The notes below the pieces were generated by a model. That model was not told the DNA's origin. It ran no database searches and was given only the letters and a program-made list of their open reading frames with translations. The position numbers and the translations under genes were made by a program. A stretch of 41,836 nucleotides of DNA, taken from JAZDKP01 sp043802925 (lineage in GTDB: Bacteria > Fibrobacterota > OXYB2-FULL-49-7 > JAEUSG01). Location of the stretch: positions 1-41,836 of the forward strand of contig JAZDKP010000003.1 of assembly GCA_043802925.1 (NCBI GenBank). The letters are read 5' to 3'. Positions 33,876 through 41,473 of the stretch are shown piece after piece (positions within the stretch are counted from its first letter, which is position 1; every line of letters starts with the position of its first letter).

Positions 33876-35321
33876 TCAGAACGTATGACGTATGTCGAGG
33901 TCCTTGGCGGCCTTGACTTCGTCTAACCGTTTGACCGGCGTGGTGTGCGGCGCCGCCTTGACCCTCTCAGGGTTTTCGTTGATTTCCCGGACAATCGATT
34001 CGAGCGCGGAGACCAGCCGGTCAAGTTCCTCGCGGCACTCGGTCTCGGTGGGCTCAATCATGATGGCCTCGGGCACGATGAGCGGGAAGTAGATGGTGGG
34101 CGCGTAGAGTCCGTAATCGAGCATACGCTTGGCAATGTCGAGCGTCTTGACCCCCTGGTCCTTGAAACAGGAGCCTGAAAGCACAAACTCATGCAGGGCC
34201 GGGCCCGGATAAGGCAGGGTGAAAAGACCTTTGAGCTTTGCGAGCAGATAATTGGCGTTGAGAATGGCGTTTTCGGTGGCTTCTTTAAGCCCGTCGCGGC
34301 CCAGCATGAGGCAGTAGGTGTAGGCGCGCACGCACACGAGGAAGTTGCCGTAGAAACTGTGCACCCGGCCAATGGAACGCGGATCAGGCGCGGCAAAGCG
34401 GAACCCCTGCGCTGTTTTTTCGATGCGGGGCGATGGAAGAAAAGGAGCCAGCGCCGTAGAGACGCCGATGGGGCCCGAACCCGGGCCGCCGCCGCCGTGC
34501 GGGGTTGAAAAGGTCTTGTGCAGGTTGAAATGCATGCAGTCAAAGCCGATTTTGCCGGGCTGGACCACGCCCATGAGCGCGTTGAAATTTGCGCCGTCCA
34601 TGTAGAGAAGACCGCCTTTGCCGTGCACGATGTCCGCAATCTGCGCGATGTCCTTTTCAAAAATACCAAGGGTGTTGGGGTTGGTGATCATGATGGCCGC
34701 CACCTCATCGGTCATGCGGGCCGAAAGGTCCGCAAGGTCGATGGTGCCCTGGGCCGTGGATTTGACGGGCAGGCACTCGTAACCCGCGCGCGCCACGGAA
34801 GCCGGGTTGGTGCCGTGCGCGGAATCGGGAATGAGCACAAACCTGCGCGGATGCCCCTTGGACGCGTGATACGCGTGGATGACCATGAGCGCGGTCTGCT
34901 CGCCGTGCGCGCCGGCCACGGGCTGCAACGACACGCTGTCCATGCCCGACACCTCGGCCAGCATACGCTCAAGGCCGTGCATGAGTTCGAGCGCACCCTG
35001 GCATTGCTCCGCGTCCTGTAGAGGATGCAGCCCGGTGAACCCGGGCAGGGCCGCGGTCTTTTCGTTAATCTTGGGGTTATACTTCATGGTGCAGGAGCCG
35101 AGGGGATAGATACCCTTATCGATATGGTAGTTCAAGGACGACAGATTGGTGTAGTGCCGGACCACCTCAGGTTCGGGTACCTCGGGCAGGCGGGCGGCCT
35201 CGGCGCGTAAGCAATGCTTTGGAAAGAGAGAGCGCAGGTCTACGGCCGGACAGTCGGAGGCGGGCAGGCGCACACCGCAACGGCCGGGAACGGACTTTTC
35301 GAAGATAAGCGTGCTGTTCAC
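33876..35321 (-). CDS. gcvPB: Glycine dehydrogenase (decarboxylating) subunit 2, GcvPB
   Basis: 481 residues, usual size. The PLP-dependent half of the P-protein of glycine cleavage. The PLP lysine is Lys269 in HFNLHKTFSTPHGGGGPGSG; other family blocks are NYHIDKGIYPLGSCTMKYNP and DSAHGTNPASVARAGYE. The start is GTG at 35321, supported by AGGGG and by LIFEKSVPGRCGVRLP, the family N-terminus. It is separated from gcvPA by 183 bases, unusual for these normally adjacent genes. Confidence 0.97.
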   Translation of the reverse strand: MNSTLIFEKSVPGRCGVRLPASDCPAVDLRSLFPKHCLRAEAARLPEVPEPEVVRHYTNLSSLNYHIDKGIYPLGSCTMKYNPKINEKTAALPGFTGLHPLQDAEQCQGALELMHGLERMLAEVSGMDSVSLQPVAGAHGEQTALMVIHAYHASKGHPRRFVLIPDSAHGTNPASVARAGYECLPVKSTAQGTIDLADLSARMTDEVAAIMITNPNTLGIFEKDIAQIADIVHGKGGLLYMDGANFNALMGVVQPGKIGFDCMHFNLHKTFSTPHGGGGPGSGPIGVSTALAPFLPSPRIEKTAQGFRFAAPDPRSIGRVHSFYGNFLVCVRAYTYCLMLGRDGLKEATENAILNANYLLAKLKGLFTLPYPGPALHEFVLSGSCFKDQGVKTLDIAKRMLDYGLYAPTIYFPLIVPEAIMIEPTETECREELDRLVSALESIVREINENPERVKAAPHTTPVKRLDEVKAAKDLDIRHTF

Positions 35322-35504
35322 CTCACCCCTTTCCCCTCTCTCACCCCTCGACTCCGCTCGGGGGTCGAGAGGGGCTTTTCTACTTAATACGTACGAAAAT
35401 CCGGTTTTTATTTTGGGGGGGTCGGGGGGGTCGAGCCCCCGGCGCGTTTTGCTACTTTTGCGCGGTCAAAAGTAGACATGATTGGTTTTCTGATATTTTC
35501 CATA
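35322..35504. other. Hairpin- and G-rich spacer between gcvPA and gcvPB
   Basis: No gene. It holds three secondary-structure elements: a stem at 35344-35374 (CCCCTCGAC paired with GTCGAGAGGGG, one bulge), two runs of seven G separated by TC (35415-35430), and a perfect 9-base hairpin CTACTTTTG / CAAAAGTAG at 35452-35475. The ribosome site of gcvPB lies at its left end. It could attenuate transcription or be a degenerate mobile repeat. Confidence 0.6.
35452..35475. repeat. Perfect 9-bp inverted repeat with 6-base loop
   Basis: CTACTTTTG, loop CGCGGT, CAAAAGTAG. It lies about 30 bases downstream of the gcvPA stop codon. On the minus strand no T-run follows, so an intrinsic terminator is not convincing. 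Confidence 0.65.
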
Positions 35505-36851
35505 TTATCTGAATATCTCAATCAATGCGTCTATTTCCTCTTTCGTCTTCTTTTCCGTGATGCAGACCAGCAGGCGCTGTTCGAAACCTTTACCCATAAA
35601 CGCGAGCGAAAGTCCCGGCTCGATATGCTTCGCCCGGGCCGCAGCCTGCCTCCGGACAAGCGATCCGTCTTTCAGTTCAATGACAAACTCGTTGAAAACC
35701 GGCCCGCTGAACGGCAACGCCACATTTTTTAACTCACGGAAACGCGACAGTGCGTACTGCGTCTTTTCGACATTGAGACGCGCCATGTCGCGGAAGCCTT
35801 CTTTTCCAATAAGCGATAGCGCGATGGTTGCGGAAAGCGCGAGCAGGCCTTCGTTACTGCAGATGTTGGAGGTGGCCTTTTCGCGGCGGATGTGCTGCTC
35901 GCGCGTCTGGGCCGTGAGCACAAAACCGCGCCGGCCCTCCTTGTCGAGCGTTTTGCCAACGATGCGGCCTGGCATTTGACGCAGGTTTTCTTTATGCGTG
36001 GCCATGAAGCCGAGGAGCGGGCCGCCAAAGCCAGTGCCCGAAGCAAAATAATGCGCCTCGCCGGCGCAGATGTCGGCCCCGATTTTGCCGGGCGCCTCAA
36101 GGAGCGCAAGCGACAGCAGATTAGGAACCGCGATGAGGCAAAAGGGGAATTTTGCCTTGAGCGCAGCCACGGCCGCGACATCTTCGACTGCGCCGAAGAA
36201 ATTGGGCGTCTGGACCACCACGCCCGAGACCTCGTCGGAAAGGGCGGACGCGAGTGCGGCAAGGTCGAGGCTGCCGTCCGCACGACTGGGAACCGCACTC
36301 ACCGTAATGCCGAGTCCCTTGATGTAAGTGTCAAGCACCTGCCGGTAGAACGGATTAAGGGAAGCGGGAACCAGGCAGCGGGCCCCTTTTTTCTTATGAA
36401 GGGAACGCGCCATGATGACCGCCTCGGCCAGGGCCGTGGCGCCATCGTACATGGAGGCATTGGCCGCTTCATTACCCGTGATTTCGCAGATAAGGCTTTG
36501 AAACTCGTAGATGCACTGGAGCGTGCCCTGGCTGACCTCCGCTTGGTAAGGCGTATAAGCGGTGAGGAACTCGCTGCGGCCCGCAATGGTTGCAACCGCG
36601 GCAGGAACGTAGTGGTCGTAGGCGCCCGCGCCCAGAAAGACGCGCCACGAATCGCTGTGCGCGTTCTTTGCGGACAGGGCCGTCAACTGACGGAGCGCCT
36701 CAAGCTCGCATATCCCCTTGGGAAGGTCCAGCGGGCTTTTGTTGCGCAAGCCGACCGGGATGCCGGACAGAAAGTCATCAAAAGTACGGGCACCTGCGGC
36801 CAAAAGCAGCTGTTCGCGCTCGGCCGCGCCCGGGGAGGTAAATCCAGCCAT
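35505..36851 (-). CDS. gcvPA: Glycine dehydrogenase (decarboxylating) subunit 1, GcvPA
   Basis: 448 residues. Forms the P-protein with GcvPB; releases CO2 from glycine and loads the aminomethyl group on lipoyl-GcvH. Family signatures: FLGAGAYDHYVPAAVATIAG, TAYTPYQAEVSQGTLQCIYE, FQSLICEITGNEAANASMYD, GAGA-type N-terminus and TSNICSNEGLLALSATIALS. It starts 3 bases after gcvH, whose last codons supply an AAGGAG site. Confidence 0.97.
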   Translation of the reverse strand: MAGFTSPGAAEREQLLLAAGARTFDDFLSGIPVGLRNKSPLDLPKGICELEALRQLTALSAKNAHSDSWRVFLGAGAYDHYVPAAVATIAGRSEFLTAYTPYQAEVSQGTLQCIYEFQSLICEITGNEAANASMYDGATALAEAVIMARSLHKKKGARCLVPASLNPFYRQVLDTYIKGLGITVSAVPSRADGSLDLAALASALSDEVSGVVVQTPNFFGAVEDVAAVAALKAKFPFCLIAVPNLLSLALLEAPGKIGADICAGEAHYFASGTGFGGPLLGFMATHKENLRQMPGRIVGKTLDKEGRRGFVLTAQTREQHIRREKATSNICSNEGLLALSATIALSLIGKEGFRDMARLNVEKTQYALSRFRELKNVALPFSGPVFNEFVIELKDGSLVRRQAAARAKHIEPGLSLAFMGKGFEQRLLVCITEKKTKEEIDALIEIFR

Positions 36852-36854
36852 CGG

Positions 36855-37232
36855 TTAGAGGAGCTCCTTGTATGCGTCCGCGGTGAGAAGATCGTCGGCC
36901 TCGGTGGGGCTGCTCGGTTTGATTTTGATGATCCAGCCCGCGCCATACGGGTCCGTGTTGATGGTGTCGGCCTTGTCGGCAAGCGCAGTGTTGACCTCCG
37001 CCACTTTGCCGCTCATGGGCGCGTTAAGCGCGGCCACGGTCTTGACCGCCTCGATTTCGCCAAAGGGCTCGCCTTTGATGGCCAACGAACCGACCTCAGG
37101 CAGCTGAACGAAAACGATGTCGCCCAGCTCATGTTGTGCATAGTCCGTGATGCCCACAACAGCGAGCCCCCCCTCAAGACGGGCCCATTCGTGGTCTTTG
37201 GTGTATCGGAGGTCGTTAGGAACCTGGCTCAT
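36855..37232 (-). CDS. gcvH: Glycine cleavage system H protein
   Basis: 125 residues, normal length. Lipoyl carrier of the glycine cleavage system. Lys64 in GEIEAVKTVAALNAPMSGKV is the lipoylated lysine; YTKDHEWARLEGGLAVVGIT is the typical N-terminal block. A clear AAGGAAA ribosome site precedes it. The probable modifying enzyme is the LipM/LplA-type protein at 7345-8124. gcvT is not in the window. Confidence 0.97.
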   Translation of the reverse strand: MSQVPNDLRYTKDHEWARLEGGLAVVGITDYAQHELGDIVFVQLPEVGSLAIKGEPFGEIEAVKTVAALNAPMSGKVAEVNTALADKADTINTDPYGAGWIIKIKPSSPTEADDLLTADAYKELL

Positions 37233-37268
37233 AATGTTTCCTTAATTAAAAGTGAGTGGGCATGGCGC

Positions 37269-37973
37269 TTATTTGCCGGAAAGCTTTTCGAGCGCTTTGT
37301 TGAAATCGGCCTTGGCCGCCTTGATGTTCTGCTGATAAGCGTCGTAGCGCTCGTTTTCCTGGTTTTCGTCTTCGGCCTTGAAATACAAGGCGAAAGAAAC
37401 AGCGCCCGCAGAAAGTTCGCGCGCGGCCTTGTCGAGGAGTTCGCGGACCGCGGCGATGTCCTGTCCCTGCGGCGCGGAAGCCCAGGCGGATTCGAGCTGT
37501 TTTTTGACGCCCACGGCGCCGGCCTTATAACCCGCCGCGCGTTTAACCACGGCCTCGTAGACTTCGTCCGCCATTTCAGCGTCGACGTTGACGGCAAGGA
37601 TGGCGCGCGTGATGTCGAGGCCCTTGTTTGCGAGGGTGGAAAGCTGCTGCGTAAAGCCCGCGTCCTGGGTGCCGCCCGCCGCGGCCTGGGCCGCGAGCGC
37701 GGCCGCGGCGCGTGCGTCTTCTTCGGCCTTCTGCTGGCGGAGCAGTTCGTCCTGCCGCGCCTTCTCCGCAAGCACCGCCTCTTTTTTGGCCACTTCCTTC
37801 ATGACCTTGTCGCTGTTGTAGCTGACCAGCGTGATGACCCCACTCACAAGCACGAGCGTGGCCAACACGTAAGAAAGCACGCTGCGCGCCACGCCGTGCG
37901 AATTAATGGCCGCGATAAAGCCGACCACAGCCACCGCGAACAAGAGGACAATGACATACATTTCGAGTTCCAT
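37269..37973 (-). CDS. Unknown inner-membrane protein, two TM helices and coiled coil
   Basis: 234 residues; no family recognised. TM helices at about 5-23 and 32-51, then a Glu/Lys/Ala-rich coiled coil (58-95, including KEAVLAEKARQDELLRQQKA), an Ala/Gly hinge and a helical C-terminal domain (105-234). The long tail is probably cytoplasmic or periplasmic as a block. It is the first gene behind the promoter at 38020-38048 and precedes gcvH by 36 bases, so it is probably transcribed with the glycine cleavage genes. A strong GGAGGGG site precedes the ATG. Its link to glycine metabolism is unknown. Confidence 0.75.
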   Translation of the reverse strand: MELEMYVIVLLFAVAVVGFIAAINSHGVARSVLSYVLATLVLVSGVITLVSYNSDKVMKEVAKKEAVLAEKARQDELLRQQKAEEDARAAAALAAQAAAGGTQDAGFTQQLSTLANKGLDITRAILAVNVDAEMADEVYEAVVKRAAGYKAGAVGVKKQLESAWASAPQGQDIAAVRELLDKAARELSAGAVSFALYFKAEDENQENERYDAYQQNIKAAKADFNKALEKLSGK

Positions 37974-38013
37974 GGACGCCCCTCCGAAAAAGGAAAACAG
38001 GCCCGTTCGTTGA

Positions 38014-38214
38014 ACCGATAATATAACACTTACGGAATCTTATTTCAATAAATTGGCGCGCTTGTGTTCTGCCAATACCGCGCTGGGATTCAACGTTTCC
38101 TATCTTCTGGGCACGTTGACGCAGGTTGAGGTAAACGGTACTCCCGAGAACAGGAGCCCCGGGGAGAGCCTGAACCGCTTCGATTTTAACGGCGGGATAA
38201 AATATTACGGGTGA
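38014..38214 (+). pseudogene. C-terminal remnant of an outer-membrane beta-barrel protein
   Basis: An open stretch of 66 codons without start signals ends in TGA at 38212-38214. From 38068 it reads TALGFNVSYLLGTLTQVEVN and, at its end, LNRFDFNGGIKYYG. The alternating Gly/aromatic pattern ending in an aromatic-Gly strand resembles the last strands of small outer-membrane barrels. It has no start or upstream part, and the gcv promoter overlaps it on the other strand, so it is taken as a decayed fragment. The assignment is tentative. Confidence 0.35.
38020..38048 (-). promoter_or_regulatory. Near-consensus sigma-70-type promoter of the gcv operon
   Basis: TTGAAA (38043-38048) and TATATT (38020-38025) on the minus strand with exactly 17 bases between them; each box matches 5 of 6 consensus positions. 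Start of transcription near 38013, about 40 bases before the ATG at 37973. No glycine-riboswitch-like aptamer fits in this short leader. Confidence 0.65.
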
Positions 38215-38219
38215 CGGGT

Positions 38220-38241
38220 CTCATGCATACCAATGCATGAG
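38220..38241 (+). repeat. Hairpin over the transposase start codon
   Basis: CTCATGCAT (38220-38228), loop ACCA, ATGCATGAG (38233-38241): a perfect 9-base stem whose right arm begins with the ATG of the transposase gene. Folding in the mRNA would hide the start codon. Confidence 0.7.
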
Positions 38242-38748
38242 CGAAAATCACCGCGATTAAGAGAATACGATTATTCGGCCGCTGGATCATATTTCCTGAC
38301 CCTCTGCGCGTATAATCATTATAACATTTTCGGCCAAATCGTCAATGGCACAATGATTCCGAACGAATTCGGAGCCATTGCCATAAATGAATTCATGAAA
38401 TCATTTGAAATCCGTAAAGAATTGATTCCGGACGAATTTGTCATCATGCCGAATCATCTGCATGCATTGGTACATTTAATGGATGCCGGGCGGAATGAAA
38501 TGCCGGTTGCAACGGTTGAAAATACGAGACGGCCACGATCGATATCGTCGTTCGTGGCCGGTTTTAAATCATCGGTTACAAAACAAATCAATCTGATACG
38601 GACCGAAACGGAAATACCGATATGGCAGGGACGGTATTACGATCATATTATACGCCATCCGCGGGCATTGGATCCGATACGGAATTATATACGAATGAAT
38701 CCCGCGAAATGGGACAAAGACCAAAACCGCAAAAAACGGTTGTTGTGA
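38233..38748 (+). CDS. REP-associated tyrosine transposase (RAYT, Y1/HUH family)
   Basis: 171 residues. The opening RKSPRLREYDYSAAGSYFLT and CAYNHYNIFG are typical of RAYTs. The HUH metal-binding pair is His75-Leu-His77 in MPNHLHALV, and the nucleophile is probably Tyr136 in WQGRYYDHIIRHPRALD, followed by the conserved IRNYIRMNPAKWDKD. These single-strand endonucleases relate to IS200/IS605 TnpA but spread short REP hairpins, not themselves. A REP-like hairpin lies 12 bases after the stop. It is complete and on the opposite strand to its neighbours. The start sits in a hairpin and has no ribosome site. Confidence 0.9.
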   Translation: MHERKSPRLREYDYSAAGSYFLTLCAYNHYNIFGQIVNGTMIPNEFGAIAINEFMKSFEIRKELIPDEFVIMPNHLHALVHLMDAGRNEMPVATVENTRRPRSISSFVAGFKSSVTKQINLIRTETEIPIWQGRYYDHIIRHPRALDPIRNYIRMNPAKWDKDQNRKKRLL

Positions 38749-38760
38749 TTGATCCGTTTC

Positions 38761-38793
38761 CCCGTAGGGACGCATGGCGTGCGTCCCTACGGG
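38761..38793. repeat. REP-like perfect palindrome beside the RAYT gene
   Basis: A 14-base arm CCCGTAGGGACGCA, loop TGGCG, and its exact complement TGCGTCCCTACGGG. Palindromes of the GTAGGGACGC type are the usual REPs near this transposase subgroup. It may also act as a terminator for the transposase and, on the other strand, lies downstream of ispD. Confidence 0.85.
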
Positions 38794-38826
38794 TGGATTA
38801 ATTTTCCGAATCCAATATGCGTTTGG

Positions 38827-39504
38827 TTATTGAATCGCCCGCGCCCAGGCAAGGTCTTCGGGCGTGGTGATTTTGATGTTCCGGTAATCGCCCATCACCA
38901 CATGCACATTTTTTGAAAGGCGTTCGGCCAGCTGGCATTCGTCCGTGACCGGGCGCTTGTGTTTTTTTGCCAGGGCCAGCGCTTTTTTCAACACATCATA
39001 TTTGAACCCCTGCGGGGTTTGTGTGTGCCAAAGCGTTGACCGGTCAGGCGTGTCCATAATGCGCGTGCCCCGGACCACCTTGAGGGTGTCCTTGACCGGC
39101 ACCCCGAGCGTGACCGCATCGTATCGCGACGCGGCCACGATGACGTCGGAGATGTTCCGGTGCGTTACAAAGGGCCGCACGCAGTCGTGGACCAGCACCA
39201 CGGGAACACGTTTGGACAGCACGTGGAAGCCGTGGGTCACGGAATCGACGCGCGTTGCGCCGCCCGCCACCACGCCCGTGATTTTGGGATAGGCCGCGAT
39301 GAGCCGGGGGGCCATGGATTTAATGCGGCCGGGAGGGAGCACGAGCACGATTTCAGCGATGCGGGGATGCGCATTGAAAATGGACAGGGTCCTTTCAAGG
39401 ATGGTCCTGTCCCCTATTTTCAGAAACTGCTTTGCGGTCTTTCCCCCCATCCGGCGGCCGCTGCCGCCCGCGGGAATGATAATGGAAGCTTTTGTTTTAC
39501 GCAT
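38827..39504 (-). CDS. ispD: 2-C-methyl-D-erythritol 4-phosphate cytidylyltransferase
   Basis: 225 residues, normal size. Makes CDP-ME from CTP and MEP in the non-mevalonate isoprenoid pathway. Motifs: IIIPAGGSGRRMGGKTAKQF (CTP-binding loop with Arg and Lys), VVLVHDCVRPFVT and TDECQLAERL. The IspD-typical PAGGSG start is intact. It is alone, surrounded by remnants and repeats, and ispF is not adjacent. Confidence 0.94.
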   Translation of the reverse strand: MRKTKASIIIPAGGSGRRMGGKTAKQFLKIGDRTILERTLSIFNAHPRIAEIVLVLPPGRIKSMAPRLIAAYPKITGVVAGGATRVDSVTHGFHVLSKRVPVVLVHDCVRPFVTHRNISDVIVAASRYDAVTLGVPVKDTLKVVRGTRIMDTPDRSTLWHTQTPQGFKYDVLKKALALAKKHKRPVTDECQLAERLSKNVHVVMGDYRNIKITTPEDLAWARAIQ

Positions 39505-39510
39505 AAATTC

Positions 39511-39597
39511 TTACCGGCATCTCCTTCCATACTCGTCCGTTAAAACGCTTCCTGCCGTCTTTTTCCGAGTCCCGCCCCACTGTTTAAAGAAGATTTG
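39511..39597 (-). pseudogene. Relic of a phage Gp37/Gp68-like (DUF5131) gene, C-terminal end
   Basis: The last 28 codons of a frame ending in TAA (39511-39513) read QIFFKQWGGTRKKTAG followed by SVLTDEYGRR. The FFKQWGG plus basic stretch and x-AGxxL-D-x-x-x is the well-known tail of phage Gp37/Gp68 (DUF5131) proteins, recalled from the family. The frame has no sensible upstream part, so it is a remnant. It abuts the start of ispD. Confidence 0.45.
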
Positions 39598-39670
39598 GGC
39601 TGGCGCTGTTGTAGGTCGGTTTGCCCGGCCAATGATTTCTTCATGCGCGCGTCTTCGATTTTCTTGCCTT

Positions 39671-41425
39671 TTAGATTTTGAATTGTCCTAAGAGCTCTTT
39701 GAGTCCTTCTGAAAGTTTTGACAATTCCTGCGCACTTGTCTTGACTAGCATGATCCCTTTGGTAGTATCTGCCACAGCATTGTTTACACCGGCAATGGTT
39801 GAGGACACCTCCGAAAGGCCTGATGCTGATTCTGCAACATTTCTTGATACTTCCTGAGCACCGGCACTGACCCCACTGACATTTCTGGCTATTTCATTTA
39901 TCGTTGCACTCTGTTCCTCAACTGCGCTTACGATGGTCTGCGATATTACATTTACTTCTTCTATGACTTTTGAAACACTTTCTATCGCTTTAATCGCCGC
40001 TTCTGCATCGGTTTGCATGTCCTCAACTTGCTTCTGAATTTCCTGCGTGGCCTTTGTAGTTTGCTTGGCAAGTTCTTTGACTTCGTTTGCAACTACCGCA
40101 AATCCTTTTCCGGCTTCCCCGGCAGACGCCGCTTCAATAGTGGCGTTCAGGGCAAGCAGGTTGGTCTGGTCTGCGATGTCATTAATGACCTCAACTACTT
40201 TTCCAATTGATTTTGCGGCAGCGCCGAGCTTATCCATTACCTCTTTGCTGTTCTTTGCATGGGTATTAGCTTCTCCTGCAATTTGAAGCTCCTTCTTGCA
40301 ATTTCGTGAGACTTCATTAAGCGATGCGCTCATCTCTTCAATTGCAGTTGCTACGCTATTTGCGGAAGATGACATCTCTTCTGCTGCAGAGGAAATGGAG
40401 TTAATATTCGTGGTTGCCTGTTCTGTTGCGGTGGCAACGGTAGAAGTCTGAGTGCTCATTGCTTCGGCATTGGCAGCAATTTGAGTTGATACTGCTGAAA
40501 GCTCGGTTGCCGAGGAGGCAACAGTGTTGGCGTTTCCATTGATTGAAGCAATAGTTTTTTGAAGCTTTTCAATAAATCGGTTGAAATATTTTGCCAATTC
40601 ACCCATTTCGTCGTTGCTTCTGATATCTAGTCGTTTGGTTAGATCGCCTTCACCCTCGGACATAATATCCTTTATAATATCCACTGTGCGTCGTATTGGA
40701 GCAACGATATGACGCGGCATAAAAATGGTGACCGATATGGTTATGACCATTGCTATCAGCAATAGGCTAAGCAACAATGTAAGATTGCGTTTATCCGAAA
40801 CTTCTTTTTCCTTGCCTACCTCTTCAACGCTTTTGTTGGATATTTCTATCATTTTAAGGGTTTTTTCGTCAGACTCATTACCTATTTTTCTGTCTTCCAT
40901 TAGTTTGGCCATCATTTTTGCTTCAACTTCAATCACCTCAGTATCGGCCGATGAATAACCGGCGCTGAGATATTCATCCCGTTCCAAGGCTAAGGTCTTA
41001 AATTCATCGGAATTCTTTTTAAATTCGAGTTGTTTGGTTTTAAACTCATTTAAGAAAGCAGATAACTCCGCTGATGGGTTTGCATGTTTATCCAGTTTAG
41101 TAATTATATTTTCCAATTCCTGCCAGGATTCAATAAAAATTCTATATTGTTTTACCCGTTCATCCCAATCGATCTTGGAATTGACCAGCGTTCTTTCGGC
41201 CACTCGAATGTTGAGCCTTAAACTATGTATTGTCGACACGCCAAGCAAACTTGGAAATTCGTTTTTAATCAATTGATCGGAAGCTTTGGATAGGCTGGTA
41301 TAGAATACATAGGACACGATACCTACCACTACGATAAGCGTGAAAAGAATGATATTGGAAATAAATAATTTTTTTGCGAGGGGCAAGTTGTTAAAAAACG
41401 TTAACGAGCTAATGCGTTTATTCAT
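39671..41425 (-). CDS. Methyl-accepting chemotaxis protein with four-helix-bundle sensor
   Basis: 584 residues. TM1 at about 19-42, a helical periplasmic ligand-binding domain (43-214, 4HB_MCP type), TM2 at 215-235, HAMP (236-290) and a long signalling domain with the hairpin tip EVINDIADQTNLLALNATIE and AASAGEAGKGFAVVANEVKE (about 412-450), which contacts CheA and CheW. No CheR-docking pentapeptide at the C-terminus. Base composition is visibly more A+T-rich than the rest of the window. A GAGAGGATGAT ribosome site precedes the ATG. It follows a stand-alone Cache protein by 48 bases. Confidence 0.95.
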   Translation of the reverse strand: MNKRISSLTFFNNLPLAKKLFISNIILFTLIVVVGIVSYVFYTSLSKASDQLIKNEFPSLLGVSTIHSLRLNIRVAERTLVNSKIDWDERVKQYRIFIESWQELENIITKLDKHANPSAELSAFLNEFKTKQLEFKKNSDEFKTLALERDEYLSAGYSSADTEVIEVEAKMMAKLMEDRKIGNESDEKTLKMIEISNKSVEEVGKEKEVSDKRNLTLLLSLLLIAMVITISVTIFMPRHIVAPIRRTVDIIKDIMSEGEGDLTKRLDIRSNDEMGELAKYFNRFIEKLQKTIASINGNANTVASSATELSAVSTQIAANAEAMSTQTSTVATATEQATTNINSISSAAEEMSSSANSVATAIEEMSASLNEVSRNCKKELQIAGEANTHAKNSKEVMDKLGAAAKSIGKVVEVINDIADQTNLLALNATIEAASAGEAGKGFAVVANEVKELAKQTTKATQEIQKQVEDMQTDAEAAIKAIESVSKVIEEVNVISQTIVSAVEEQSATINEIARNVSGVSAGAQEVSRNVAESASGLSEVSSTIAGVNNAVADTTKGIMLVKTSAQELSKLSEGLKELLGQFKI

Positions 41426-41473
41426 ATCATCCTCTCACGCGCCTTTTTTTTAATAACTCTTTAATTGCAAATT

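Noticed and set aside
35344..35379. Intrinsic terminator of gcvPA
   Set aside because: The stem is followed by TTTT only when read on the plus strand, whereas the gcv genes run on the minus strand.
35892..38021. 709-codon open frame on the plus strand
   Set aside because: It is antisense to gcvPA, gcvH and the two-TM gene, spanning several real genes; Arg-rich translation without domains.
37974..38232. Glycine riboswitch upstream of the gcv operon
   Set aside because: The leader from the predicted start to the first gene is only about 40 bases, too short for a tandem aptamer, and no conserved aptamer core is visible.
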